A stretch of DNA of 64,000 bases from Neolewinella xylanilytica. GTDB lineage: Bacteria; Bacteroidota; Bacteroidia; Chitinophagales; Saprospiraceae. Positions 23,956 to 33,133 of this stretch are shown here, piece by piece; within the stretch, counting starts at the first letter, position 1, and every line of letters begins with the position of its first letter. The notes under the pieces were generated by a model. The model did not search any database. It was given only the letters and a program-made list of their open reading frames with translations, and was not told where the DNA came from. Location of the stretch: the NCBI RefSeq assembly GCF_002934605.1, contig NZ_PTJC01000005.1, forward strand, positions 682,001 to 746,000. The letters run 5' to 3'. A program made the position numbers and the translations under genes.

Positions 23956-26900
23956 ATGAGGTGGTTACTCCCGTTGGTATTGTTTTGCTTCGCGGCGTCC
24001 GCCGTCCGGGGCCAGGAAGGGCAACTACCGGCGGTGGAGTTTCTGCGCGCCCGGACCGCCCAGCTGGGGGTGAGCGCCACCGACCTCACCGAGCTGACCG
24101 TGGTGGATCGGTATCCTTCGCCCAGCGGCGTGGAGCATGTATACCTGGGCCAGTCCGTCTACGGTCTCCCCGTCTACAACGCCGGCGCCGCCGTTCACTT
24201 TCGGGGCGATGAGGTGGTACACCATGTTTCCTGGCTGCAGCCCCGGCTGCGGGAGCGGGCCGTAGCGACCGTGCCTAGACTGACCCTGCGGGAAGCGTAC
24301 CAGGCGGGGTACCCGCCTCCGGAAGCGGTGCTGGAGGAAGGCGAACTGGTCTACTTTCCCCTTCCCGACAGCAATGCGGTCCGCCTCTGCTGGCAGCTCA
24401 CGATCGACGACCGCCCGGCCGGCATCCATTACCTCCGCATGGTGGACGCGGTCACGGGGGAGGAGCAGTACCGCAAGGGCCTTTCCATCAACTGCCGGTT
24501 TCCGGAAGCAGGGCGCCGGAGCGCGGGTGCAACGCCTCCCTCCCAACAGCAAGGCAAACGGGTAACGCCCCCCCAGGACGGTGCGATGTACCACGTTTTC
24601 CCCTTTGGCCTGGAGTCTCCGCTGCACGGCGAGCGCCAACTGCTTTTCGAGCCCGCCGATCCGGTTGCCTCTCCCTATGGCTGGCACGACACGGACGGCC
24701 GGCCCGGAGCGGAGTACACGGTCACCCGCGGCAACAACGCCTACGCCTACCGCGACGCGGATGCACGGCCCAATGAACCCGACTCGGGCTACGTGGCCGA
24801 CGGGGGAGCTGCCCTGGACTTCGATTTTCCCTTCCACCCCGACGACGGGCCGGAGTCGCTACTTTCTGCCTCCCTCACCCAGCTGTTCTACAACGCCAAT
24901 GTGCTCCACGACTGGGCTTACGCCCACGGCTTCGACGAGAAGGCGGGTAATTTTCAGCACCATAATTATGGTAATGGCGGCCAGGCGGGGGATCCCGTGC
25001 TGGCCGAAGCCCAGGACGGATCCGGAAGCAACAATGCCACCTTTTATACCCCCCGGGATGGCAAGCCGGGTCGGATGCAGCTCTTTCTGTGGCGGGGCCG
25101 GACGGAGCTGCTCGAAGTGCGGTATCCGGCTTCCGTAGCCGGAAGGTTCCCCAGCGGCGGCGCGGAGTTCGGGATGCCCCTGACCAAAGAACCCGTAGCC
25201 GGCGAATTGGCGATCGGGCTCGACGGGAGTGATCAGCCGGAGCTGGGCTGCGGCTCCTTCGTCAACGCCGCTCACCTGCGGGGCAAGATCGTACTCATCG
25301 ATCGGGGCGTATGCTCCTTCCAACTGAAGGCCTATAACGCCGAGCGGGCTGGCGCACTGGCGGTTATCGTGAGCAACCCCGCTAACGACCTCTTTACAAT
25401 GTCCGCCACGGAAGACGGGGAAGATTATCCGGTGACCATTCCCGTCATCCTGGTCCGGCAAATCGATGCCGAGCCACTCCGCGAAGCTCTCCTGCGGGCC
25501 GAAACGGTGCGCCTGGCCCTGGCGGATTACAGCCGGACGCCCATTGACGGCTCCTTCGACAACGGCATCGTGGCCCATGAGTACGGCCACGGCATCAGCA
25601 ACCGGATCGTCGGCGGACCGAGCAATACCACCTGCCTGCTCAACGACGAGCAGATGGGGGAGGGGTGGTCCGATTTTTTCCTGTTGGCCGCAACGCCGCG
25701 ATCCGCTCACCCGGCACCTACGGGCAGGGAGAAGCGCTCCGTCGGAGTCTACTCCACCGCCGGGCCTACCGATTCGCGGGGATTTCGCAGCCAGTTCTAC
25801 TCCACCGACCCGGCCGTGAACGATCTCACCTACGACCGCGTGATCACGGCCTCCGTACCCCACGGAGTGGGTGAGATCTGGGCGGCCACCCTGTGGGACA
25901 TGTATTGGGCACTGGTCGATACGTACGGCTTCGACGAGGATTTGACACACGGCGACGGCGGCAACAACCGCGCGGTCCGGCTGGTCATCGAGGCCATGAA
26001 GTACACTCGCTGCGGCCCCGGGCTGGTCGATGGCCGTGACGGGCTCCTAGCCGCCGATTCGATCGAGCACGGCGGGGCCGATGCCTGCTTGCTCTGGGAA
26101 GTGTTTCGGCGCCGGGGACTGGGCTTCTCCGCCGAGCAGGGGGAAAGTACGGCCAGCAACGATAACCGCGAGGCCTTCGACCCGAATCCCGCCTGCCTGC
26201 CCACCCTTAAAATCAGTAAAAATGCCCAGCGAAACTTCGTGCGCCCGGGGGATCCGATAGTATATACCCTTACCGTCCGCAACGACAAGCCGGAAGCCGT
26301 GACCGGGCTGACCATTACCGACGAATTGCCCGCCGGCATAACCATCGATACGCACCGCATTGCCGGTGCCGAGGATGTCCGGGTGTCGGGTAGCCAACTG
26401 GCCTATGTTCTGCCCCGCCTCGGACCCGGGGAACGGCACGTGATGCACTATACCGCGGAAACGGATGCCACCCGTTCCCCTACCCGAATTTTCGGGGACG
26501 GTGTGGAGGGCGGACCGGGAAACTGGACTACCGTATCCCGCGGAGGAAATAATGGATGGCAACGCATCGGTTCGGACGCCTTTTCCGGCGATACCGTCTG
26601 GCACGTAGCCAATGTAGGCTCCCAACAGGAGCACATTCTCCAGACGGCGCGGCCGATCCCAATATCCGGACCGGGCCCCGTGCTGCGCTTCTTCACCCGC
26701 TACGATACCGAGCCGGCCTACGACGGGGGCGTCGTGGAGGTATCGACCAATGGTGGGACGGATTGGCGGACACTGAAGGACAAATTCATTCGCCATGGCT
26801 ACCGGGGCAAGCTTTCCGATCGGGGCGCAGCCGTACTACGGGGTAAGCCGAGCTTCTGGGGGGATAGCGACGGGTACCGGGAGGTGATCCTGGACCTGGG

Positions 26901-27393
26901 CGATTACCGGGGGCAGTCGGTCCTGTTCCGCTGGCGATTCGCTTCGGACGCCCAAACCGGCGCGGGAGGTTGGTGGGTCGATCAGGTGGAGGTACTGCCG
27001 GAAGTGGTTACTTACGACGGACTGGCGCGGGTAGCCACGGCGGAAGGCGACCGCGACAGCAGCCGGGTAAACGCTCCCGGCGTAGTAGTCAATTTTTTGA
27101 ACGACGAAATGGTGGGCGTCGCTTCGATCTTCCCCGCTAATGCCTCGATGGACGTATTCCCGAATCCGGCGGCCACCCGTTTACACCTTCGCTTCACAGC
27201 GCTAGGGGTGGGTGCCGGTCGCCTGGAGTTGATCGACGCGAACGGCCGCAGGGTGCTGCAGCAGCATCTTGCGCTGACCGGCAAGCAGCAGGAATACCCG
27301 ATATCGCTAGCTGGATTGCCAGCTGGAATCTATACGCTGATGCTTACCGAGGCAACGGCTAGGACCGCGGTGCGGGTTTCGGTGTTACGGTAA
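23956..27393 (+). CDS. Secreted M36 (fungalysin) metalloprotease with type IX sorting domain
   Basis: This 1145-residue exported protease has a signal peptide (1-20), an FTP-type propeptide (about 30-170), an M36 catalytic domain interrupted by a PA domain (about 400-510), and the zinc site HEYGHGISN near residue 540 with the downstream EGWSDFF glutamate near 573. A DUF11-type repeat (about 750-830), a beta-sandwich region and a sorting domain beginning VFPNPAATR near 1062 follow. It degrades external protein, probably at the cell surface. A TTAATTTG element 5 nt before ATG may give a nearly leaderless mRNA. Confidence 0.92.
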   Translation: MRWLLPLVLFCFAASAVRGQEGQLPAVEFLRARTAQLGVSATDLTELTVVDRYPSPSGVEHVYLGQSVYGLPVYNAGAAVHFRGDEVVHHVSWLQPRLRERAVATVPRLTLREAYQAGYPPPEAVLEEGELVYFPLPDSNAVRLCWQLTIDDRPAGIHYLRMVDAVTGEEQYRKGLSINCRFPEAGRRSAGATPPSQQQGKRVTPPQDGAMYHVFPFGLESPLHGERQLLFEPADPVASPYGWHDTDGRPGAEYTVTRGNNAYAYRDADARPNEPDSGYVADGGAALDFDFPFHPDDGPESLLSASLTQLFYNANVLHDWAYAHGFDEKAGNFQHHNYGNGGQAGDPVLAEAQDGSGSNNATFYTPRDGKPGRMQLFLWRGRTELLEVRYPASVAGRFPSGGAEFGMPLTKEPVAGELAIGLDGSDQPELGCGSFVNAAHLRGKIVLIDRGVCSFQLKAYNAERAGALAVIVSNPANDLFTMSATEDGEDYPVTIPVILVRQIDAEPLREALLRAETVRLALADYSRTPIDGSFDNGIVAHEYGHGISNRIVGGPSNTTCLLNDEQMGEGWSDFFLLAATPRSAHPAPTGREKRSVGVYSTAGPTDSRGFRSQFYSTDPAVNDLTYDRVITASVPHGVGEIWAATLWDMYWALVDTYGFDEDLTHGDGGNNRAVRLVIEAMKYTRCGPGLVDGRDGLLAADSIEHGGADACLLWEVFRRRGLGFSAEQGESTASNDNREAFDPNPACLPTLKISKNAQRNFVRPGDPIVYTLTVRNDKPEAVTGLTITDELPAGITIDTHRIAGAEDVRVSGSQLAYVLPRLGPGERHVMHYTAETDATRSPTRIFGDGVEGGPGNWTTVSRGGNNGWQRIGSDAFSGDTVWHVANVGSQQEHILQTARPIPISGPGPVLRFFTRYDTEPAYDGGVVEVSTNGGTDWRTLKDKFIRHGYRGKLSDRGAAVLRGKPSFWGDSDGYREVILDLGDYRGQSVLFRWRFASDAQTGAGGWWVDQVEVLPEVVTYDGLARVATAEGDRDSSRVNAPGVVVNFLNDEMVGVASIFPANASMDVFPNPAATRLHLRFTALGVGAGRLELIDANGRRVLQQHLALTGKQQEYPISLAGLPAGIYTLMLTEATARTAVRVSVLR

Positions 27394-27396
27394 GAA

Positions 27397-29898
27397 TCAA
27401 AAGGGATACCCCAGACCGATCTGGGGGCGGATCTCGCCGAAGCTGAACCTGCCGAAATCCCGCCAGTAGGTACGTTCCGGATAGATTTCGGAGGAAAGCC
27501 GGTCGATGGGTTCGCCCTGTCCGGTTTGGGGATAATTAAAGCGGAGGGGAACGGCCAGATCGAGGCGGAATACGAAGTAGCTGAGGTCGATGCGCAGGCC
27601 GAAACCCCCTGCCACGGCCAGCTGGCGGTAAAAGGGTTCCTGGTAATAGGAGGTGCCGCTTTCCTGCTCCTGCAGGCGGCCTTCGAGGAGGAACTGGGAA
27701 CCGGGGCGGTCGGTGTCTTGCCCGAAGGTCCAGACGTTCCCGATATCGGTGAATACCGCCCCCCGGAAAAAAGAGAAGAGGTTGAAGCGATATTCGAAGT
27801 TGAGTTCGAGTTGCAGGTCACCGGTCTGGTAGAGCACGTTATTGTTCAGTAGGCCGTCGTCGGTGATGCTGAGCGGATCGACGTACGAGCCGGGCCCCAG
27901 GCCCCGGGGGAGCCAGGCCCGCATAGAATTGGATCCGCCGGCGAAGAACTGCTTCACGTAGGGCACTTCCTGGCTATTGATCAGCGGGCGGGCCACGCCG
28001 ATCAGCAGGCGGGTGGCAAAGCTACGGAGGGGGCTGAATTGTTTGTAATAGCGGACGTCGGCCACGCCGAGGGCATACTGCGCGAATTGATCGTTGGGGT
28101 CCAGCTCGTCTACGAATTGCCGCGCGATCAATACCTCCCCGCCCGTCAGCTCGAACTGTCCGTTGAGGGTAATGGACCGGCCCTGACGGTCGGGGCGGCC
28201 GATGCGGGTGTATTCGATGCTGCGGAAGAGCAGGCTGAGAAAGTACTGGTCGCTGATGCTGCGGCGGAGGCGTTGATTGTTGACCAGGATGGAATCGAAC
28301 TGCGGCTCGATGGTGAAATTCAGAATGTCCAGCGCGGTGTGATTGATCCGGTAGGAGGTCGTGGTCGATTGCCGGAAGTCGTAGCCAAGGCGCGCGTTGG
28401 CGATCGTATAGGTGTAGAAGGTGCGCAGTAACAGGTATTCGTACGCCAGACTGTAGCGGGTACTGGCCCGTTCCTGCAGATTTCGGTAGAAGTTATCCGA
28501 GATGAGCCCGAGCCGTTCCGCAAAGCCGTAAAATCCGAAATCTTTGAAGCGCGGTAGATTCAACGATGCCTCGGCGGCCAGATCGACGGTATTGAAAAAC
28601 TGGGCGGTACTGTCGGGTACCGGATTGACTTCCACCCCCGCCCGGAGGCCGAGGGTGAGCAATTCGGCCCCGCCGAAGACGTTCCGGTTGCGGAAGGTGG
28701 GACTGACGCTAACGCCGATGAGGTTATTGCTCAGGGCCGAGTTGGCCAGCAGTTGGCTGCGGTTGGTATAGTTCAGGTCGAAATCGACGCCGAAGGACAT
28801 CCGCTTATCGGGGCTGAGCTGGATCCGGTAATCGAGCACGTTCGGATCGGCGGGGTTCGGGATCTGGTTGATGCGGACGAAACGGTAGATACCCAGGCCG
28901 CCCAGCGCGCGGGTGGTTTTCTCGTAGGCCTCGCGGCTGTAGAGGCTGTCGGTTTCGAGGAAAATATTTTCGGCGAGGATGTCCGGGCGCATCTGGAAAT
29001 CCGGGGTTGACGACAGGAACCGCATGCCGCTGACTACAGTATCGCCGGGGTAGGCTTCTCCACTCACCTCCCGGGCCGGGCTGTAATCCGTAAGCACCGT
29101 GATCTGACCGATCCGGTATTTCTGGTAGGCATTTTCTTGCTCGGGGGGGAGGATGGTCAAGTAAATGTCCGCGCTACCGTTCCCCTCCGTGGTGTCGATT
29201 TCCAGTTTGTCGAAGTAGTTGTCGGAAAAGTATGCGTAGCCTTCGTCGCGGAGGTATCGTCCGATTCGGACTTTCTCCTCGTCGAAAGCGGTCAGGTTCA
29301 GGGGCTGGCCCGTCTGTAGGGCGCTTTCCTGCTTTAGCACTTGCAGCATACTGTCGACCGCCGGCTCGGGGCTGCTGTAGACCACTGTGTCGATCGTGAA
29401 GCGGGTGCCGGGATCGACGTGGTAGATGAGGTTGACCTTTTTCCGCTTGCGCCGGTCGGCTTCGTGATAAGCCGTAGCGTCGAAGTAGCCCCGGTAGCGC
29501 AAGAAGTCTTCCATCAGGGAGGCCGACCGCCGGCTCAGGCTATCGTTGTAGTAAACGGGGGGCTGGCCGATGGTCTGGCGGAGGAAGCGGTCGATCCGGC
29601 CGCTGTCCTGGGGACTATTGTTGGCGAGGTAGAAAAACTCGCGGGGAAAGAAAAAGAGGAAGTTTCCGTTGGGCTGCTGTTTGGCTAACAGGCCGAGCTC
29701 GTAGACGACTTCCCCCCGTTTGGCGACCTTTGCTCCCTTACGGAGCTCCACGCGCTGGTCGGTGAGGAGTTCCTCATTCTCCGGTATGTATTTCGTAACA
29801 TTGCAGGACGTCAGGAGGACCGCGGCCACCAGCGCCGGACCGACGTAGCGCAGACCCCCCGCCAGTATGCCCCTTAGCTCCGGTACGATAAAATTCAT
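27397..29898 (-). CDS. tamL: TamL-type Omp85 outer-membrane lipoprotein
   Basis: This 833-residue protein has a hydrophobic export signal ending LLTSC (lipobox Cys near 32), POTRA-like domains in the N-terminal half, and a C-terminal 16-strand Omp85 barrel (surface antigen type) with GGSNSMRAWLPRGLGPGSY, the conserved VRGW-like loop region, and an end IGLGYPF. TamL is the Bacteroidota-specific lipoprotein counterpart of TamA, working with TamB. Its start overlaps the divergent methyltransferase start by 32 bp; no other acceptable in-frame start gives a signal peptide. Confidence 0.88.
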   Translation of the reverse strand: MNFIVPELRGILAGGLRYVGPALVAAVLLTSCNVTKYIPENEELLTDQRVELRKGAKVAKRGEVVYELGLLAKQQPNGNFLFFFPREFFYLANNSPQDSGRIDRFLRQTIGQPPVYYNDSLSRRSASLMEDFLRYRGYFDATAYHEADRRKRKKVNLIYHVDPGTRFTIDTVVYSSPEPAVDSMLQVLKQESALQTGQPLNLTAFDEEKVRIGRYLRDEGYAYFSDNYFDKLEIDTTEGNGSADIYLTILPPEQENAYQKYRIGQITVLTDYSPAREVSGEAYPGDTVVSGMRFLSSTPDFQMRPDILAENIFLETDSLYSREAYEKTTRALGGLGIYRFVRINQIPNPADPNVLDYRIQLSPDKRMSFGVDFDLNYTNRSQLLANSALSNNLIGVSVSPTFRNRNVFGGAELLTLGLRAGVEVNPVPDSTAQFFNTVDLAAEASLNLPRFKDFGFYGFAERLGLISDNFYRNLQERASTRYSLAYEYLLLRTFYTYTIANARLGYDFRQSTTTSYRINHTALDILNFTIEPQFDSILVNNQRLRRSISDQYFLSLLFRSIEYTRIGRPDRQGRSITLNGQFELTGGEVLIARQFVDELDPNDQFAQYALGVADVRYYKQFSPLRSFATRLLIGVARPLINSQEVPYVKQFFAGGSNSMRAWLPRGLGPGSYVDPLSITDDGLLNNNVLYQTGDLQLELNFEYRFNLFSFFRGAVFTDIGNVWTFGQDTDRPGSQFLLEGRLQEQESGTSYYQEPFYRQLAVAGGFGLRIDLSYFVFRLDLAVPLRFNYPQTGQGEPIDRLSSEIYPERTYWRDFGRFSFGEIRPQIGLGYPF

Positions 29899-30643
29899 AA
29901 GCAGCCTACGTCAGAAAAAAGTCAGGCAAAAGTACCACAAATTCACCGTCGAGGGCAGCCGCACGGTGGGCGAACTGCTGCGCCAGGATCGCTACGCAGT
30001 AGATGGGATTTACGCCGTGGAACAGTGGGTGGCGGAAGTAGCCCCTGAAATGGACGTCCCTTTAACGGTGGTGACCCCGAAGGAGTTGGACCGGATAAGT
30101 CAGCTAACTACCCCTAACCAGGTTTTAGCGGTAGTATCTATTCCGAAGGAGGAGGCCACTCCGCCATCCGCCCCCGACGGCTGGTGCCTCTACCTCGACG
30201 GTATTCAATCACCGAGTAACTTGGGTGCCTTGTTACGGATCGCCGACTGGTTCGGCTTTCCCAGCGTTTACGGCGGCCCGGGGACGGCCGACCTGTACAA
30301 TTCGAAGAGTATCCAGGCCAGCATGGGCTCTTTTCTACGGATCGATTACCGTACGGCGACCCTCGCCGAGCTGGTTGCTTTGTTGCCCGGGGTGCCGGTC
30401 TTCGGAGCGGACCTCGATGGAGAAACTATTTACCGGGTGGAAGCCCCCCCCGCGGGAATTCTGGTTATCGGGGGGGAAGGCCCCGGTATCCGGGACGAAT
30501 CTGCCAACCTGATACAGCGGAGGCTCACGATCCCCCGCGCCCCGGGTCGGGAAACCGAAAGTCTAAACGCCGCGGTAGCCGCCGGTATACTGATGGGCTG
30601 GTTGGGAGCCGGGCCGGGTCAGCTAGCTACGGGCCGCCGGTAG
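29867..30643 (+). CDS. SpoU/TrmH-family RNA 2'-O-methyltransferase
   Basis: This 258-residue SPOUT methyltransferase has an N-terminal substrate-binding domain (IKFISSLRQKKVRQK, FTVEGSR) and a C-terminal knot with LDGIQSPSNLGALLRIAD, GGEGPGIRD and the IPRAPGRETESLNAAVAA segment that correspond to motifs 1-3. It methylates ribose in rRNA or tRNA; the exact target is not evident. It is divergent from tamL with overlapping 5' ends, and converges with the DUF2306 gene with a 25-bp overlap. Confidence 0.9.
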   Translation: MPLSSGTIKFISSLRQKKVRQKYHKFTVEGSRTVGELLRQDRYAVDGIYAVEQWVAEVAPEMDVPLTVVTPKELDRISQLTTPNQVLAVVSIPKEEATPPSAPDGWCLYLDGIQSPSNLGALLRIADWFGFPSVYGGPGTADLYNSKSIQASMGSFLRIDYRTATLAELVALLPGVPVFGADLDGETIYRVEAPPAGILVIGGEGPGIRDESANLIQRRLTIPRAPGRETESLNAAVAAGILMGWLGAGPGQLATGRR

Positions 30644-31137
30644 CGTGCCGACCACTCATGCTTTTTCCGGTTCCAGAAAAGCTGGGCGGAAACGGCGAAT
30701 ACGGCCGCGGCAACGCCGATACCGATCAGCAGCGGCAAGCTCCGGTCCCGCTCCACGCTCATCAATTCCGGCAGGTGGGCTGCTAACTCTCCGAATAGGG
30801 CCAGGTAGAGCCCGACTACCGACCAGTACATGAAGCTGAAGTGGTAGAGGAGGTAGTTCGCTGCGGGACGCCGCAACAAGACCGGAACCATACCGCCGAT
30901 CAGGGTGAGCGTACTCACTACCGCCAGCCAGTGAAATGGGCCGAAGGTGCCGAAGAGCGCGTAAATCAGGAAAGCCGTGATCAACATCACGATCATCGTT
31001 ACGGCGTAAACGTATCCAATGCGCCGGTGGGTACTGGAGCCTTTGGGCAGATACAGGACGAAGGCCCCCGTAACGAGGGCAAGCAGGGCGGACAGAAAGT
31101 GGATCAGGCCTACGGTATCGTGGATAATTGCGTGCAT
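30619..31137 (-). CDS. DUF2306-type membrane protein
   Basis: This 172-residue protein has four predicted membrane helices, with His residues near helix ends (HDTVGLIHFLSAL, GSSTHRRIGYVYA, FMYWSVVGLY). The pattern HRRIGYVY matches the DUF2306 family of uncharacterised membrane proteins. Nothing in the context defines its job; its 3' end overlaps the methyltransferase gene on the other strand. Confidence 0.8.
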   Translation of the reverse strand: MHAIIHDTVGLIHFLSALLALVTGAFVLYLPKGSSTHRRIGYVYAVTMIVMLITAFLIYALFGTFGPFHWLAVVSTLTLIGGMVPVLLRRPAANYLLYHFSFMYWSVVGLYLALFGELAAHLPELMSVERDRSLPLLIGIGVAAAVFAVSAQLFWNRKKHEWSARYRRPVAS

Positions 31138-31245
31138 CGGTTTGCCGGATTCAGACGACCTAAGTACTCCCGGCCCGGCGGTTTGCCAGATTTAATCGAT
31201 GGGTTAGACGATCCCACCGCTTAACGGCGGCTGGAACCTTACGCA

Positions 31246-31276
31246 GAACGCCCGAAGCGTAGTGCGCCGGGCGTTC
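31246..31276. repeat. Inverted repeat in intergenic DNA
   Basis: Arms GAACGCCCG and CGGGCGTTC with a 13-nt loop. No T run follows on either strand, so a terminator role is doubtful. Confidence 0.5.
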
Positions 31277-31350
31277 GCGGGGATGGCAAGCAAACGGTGC
31301 GCTATTCAGTTTTTCATACGCGCCGACGCCAATCGCTCATCAGCGAACGA

Positions 31351-31609
31351 CTACGGTTTCTTCGCCTGCTCCAGGATGGCGGCCCTGCCGAGGCACTCGT
31401 GGCTTACGCCTTCGTACACCCGAGAGTTGACGTCGACTCCGGCTTCCAGCGGATCGGTTGGAGCGTTGATCTTCGTAGCCGGAAGTCCGCTGAGATCGCC
31501 CGAGGTTAAGGCTGATGAGCGGAGCGTCGGTATCCCGGCATTCGGGACAGTAGTCATGGGCGGCTGAGCAGAACGGCGTTCGCTGCTTATCCAAATAGTT
31601 GCCGTTCAT
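31351..31609 (-). pseudogene. Fossil of an HSL-type alpha/beta hydrolase C-terminus
   Basis: One frame (31497-31351) encodes DLSGLPATKINAPTDPL, then EAGVDVNSRVYEGVSHE and a tail ending EQAKKP. This is the C-terminus of hormone-sensitive-lipase-type esterases: the strand before the catalytic Asp, and the HE/HG position of the catalytic His. The segment normally lying between DPL and the AGV helix is missing. The matching upstream piece (TDAPLISLNL) is in another frame, beginning at 31609. There is thus at least one frameshift and one deletion, and the N-terminal two thirds is gone. The match is from memory of the family. Confidence 0.65.
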
Positions 31610-31708
31610 CCATAAGGGTCCGGTTTAGTGGGTTTTCCCTCTACGGGTTGGCGCACAAAGGGAATATTTGTCCGGTACCGGAGACTTGTCTGCTAACGCA
31701 CCGTGCGC

Positions 31709-33133
31709 TTATTTTCCCTTTCCCTGAATCAGCACCACCAAGGTGTAAAAGAGGATTTTGAAATCCAGGGCCAGGGAGCGGTTCTCAATGTAGAGGATGT
31801 CGAACTTCAGGCGCTGGATCATTTCCTCTACCGTGCTCGCGTAGCCGTATTTGACCTGCCCCCAACTGGTGATTCCCGGCCGAACCCGTAGCAGATGGCG
31901 GTAGTGCGGGGCTTGTTGGCTGATCAGGGTGATGTAGAACTGGCGTTCGGGGCGCGGGCCTACGAGCGACATATCTCCTACCAACACATTCCAGAATTGA
32001 GGCAACTCGTCCAGCCGCCACTTGCGCATGGTAGCGCCCCATGGCGTACAGCGCACGTCTTCGTCCCGGCTAAGCTGCGGACCGTTGTGCTCTGCATCGG
32101 TGTACATCGACCGGAACTTGATGATGCGAAAGGGTTGCCCGTTGAGCCCGATGCGTTCCTGGGTGTAAAGGATAGGGCCTACAGAGGACAAGCGGACACG
32201 GAGCGCCACGTAGGCGTACAGCGGGGAAAGTAAGATCAGCATGATCAGCGAACAGCCTATGTCCAGTGCCCGCTTAGCGGTCCGCTGCCAGCGGGGCATC
32301 AGGTTTTGCCGAATCTCGATGAGTACCGCGCCAAACACGTGATTCATCTTGACGGTACCCAGCATGATGTCGTACATGTCCGGAATGATCTTGACGAGTA
32401 CATTCCGTTCGTAGGTGCTGAGGACGCCGAGTAGCTCCCGCAGGCGGCTGTGCTGGCTCGTATCGATCGCGATAATCACTTCCTCGATGTTTCTATCCTG
32501 GATCAACTGGTCTAAGTCGCCCAACCCGCCTAGCCGGGGCATGCTTCGTTGCAGGGGGGGCGGCTGTTTACGCTGGCCATCCACGAATCCGACGAAGCGA
32601 TACCCCAAACCCTTGGGCCGGGAAACGATGTCTTCGTACAGGGCGACGGCCCGCTCTCCACCACCGACGATGAGGGTATTGAAGGATACCGCACCGGCCT
32701 TTAACCGGCGACTGGCCCCCGTGAGTAAAAACATACGGGCAAAGGCGGTAAGGAAAAAATGGCAGCCGAAGTAAAGTAGCGGGGGCTGGTAGGAGGCCGC
32801 CGCATCACCGGTCCGATCGACGAACCAGATGAAGATGACCGCGACCGTACCCGCAATGGATAAACCCAGGGTTTGGGCCAGCGTAGCCAGTCGACTGAGT
32901 CGGTAGATGTCGCGGTACTGGTCGAACAGGATATATACGGCCAGCCAACCGCCGGCAACGACGATGCCGAGCGGGTCCAGGGCGCGTTCAGGGGTCTCGT
33001 TGAGCCAGTGGAACAATGCCCAGGCCAACCAAGCCATGAGGAGATCCGCGACAATGTAGACGTAGCGGTCGCGCCGCCGCCGCGCGGCGGTGTCCGGCTG
33101 TAAGGTTTGCGTATGGACGATCGGCGGCGTCAT
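31709..33133 (-). CDS. Polyprenyl-phosphate sugar-1-phosphate transferase (WcaJ/WbaP type)
   Basis: This 474-residue membrane enzyme starts exopolysaccharide or O-antigen synthesis by moving a sugar phosphate to undecaprenyl phosphate. It has four N-terminal helices (about 25-150), a Rossmann-like CoA-binding domain (GGGERAVALYEDI near 180), a fifth hydrophobic segment, and the C-terminal catalytic domain with KRALDIGCS, KFRSMYTDAE, LRKWRLDELPQ-like (MRKWRLDELPQFWNVL) and SLVGPRPER. ATG 33133 is preferred to the adjacent GTG; it overlaps the upstream stop by 1 nt (TGATG). No other polysaccharide genes are adjacent except the next two, co-oriented ones. Confidence 0.92.
   Translation of the reverse strand: MTPPIVHTQTLQPDTAARRRRDRYVYIVADLLMAWLAWALFHWLNETPERALDPLGIVVAGGWLAVYILFDQYRDIYRLSRLATLAQTLGLSIAGTVAVIFIWFVDRTGDAAASYQPPLLYFGCHFFLTAFARMFLLTGASRRLKAGAVSFNTLIVGGGERAVALYEDIVSRPKGLGYRFVGFVDGQRKQPPPLQRSMPRLGGLGDLDQLIQDRNIEEVIIAIDTSQHSRLRELLGVLSTYERNVLVKIIPDMYDIMLGTVKMNHVFGAVLIEIRQNLMPRWQRTAKRALDIGCSLIMLILLSPLYAYVALRVRLSSVGPILYTQERIGLNGQPFRIIKFRSMYTDAEHNGPQLSRDEDVRCTPWGATMRKWRLDELPQFWNVLVGDMSLVGPRPERQFYITLISQQAPHYRHLLRVRPGITSWGQVKYGYASTVEEMIQRLKFDILYIENRSLALDFKILFYTLVVLIQGKGK

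Larger units (their letters stand above)
31138..31708. other. Intergenic stretch with hydrolase fossil and inverted repeat
   Basis: 571 bp between the DUF2306 gene and the sugar transferase gene. Apart from the hydrolase fossil (31351-31609) and the inverted repeat at 31246-31276 I see no gene or RNA; short open frames on the plus strand look like chance. Confidence 0.6.

Noticed and set aside
31262-31567. Plus-strand open frame of 101 codons
   Set aside because: It is antisense to the hydrolase fossil and shows no protein-like pattern.
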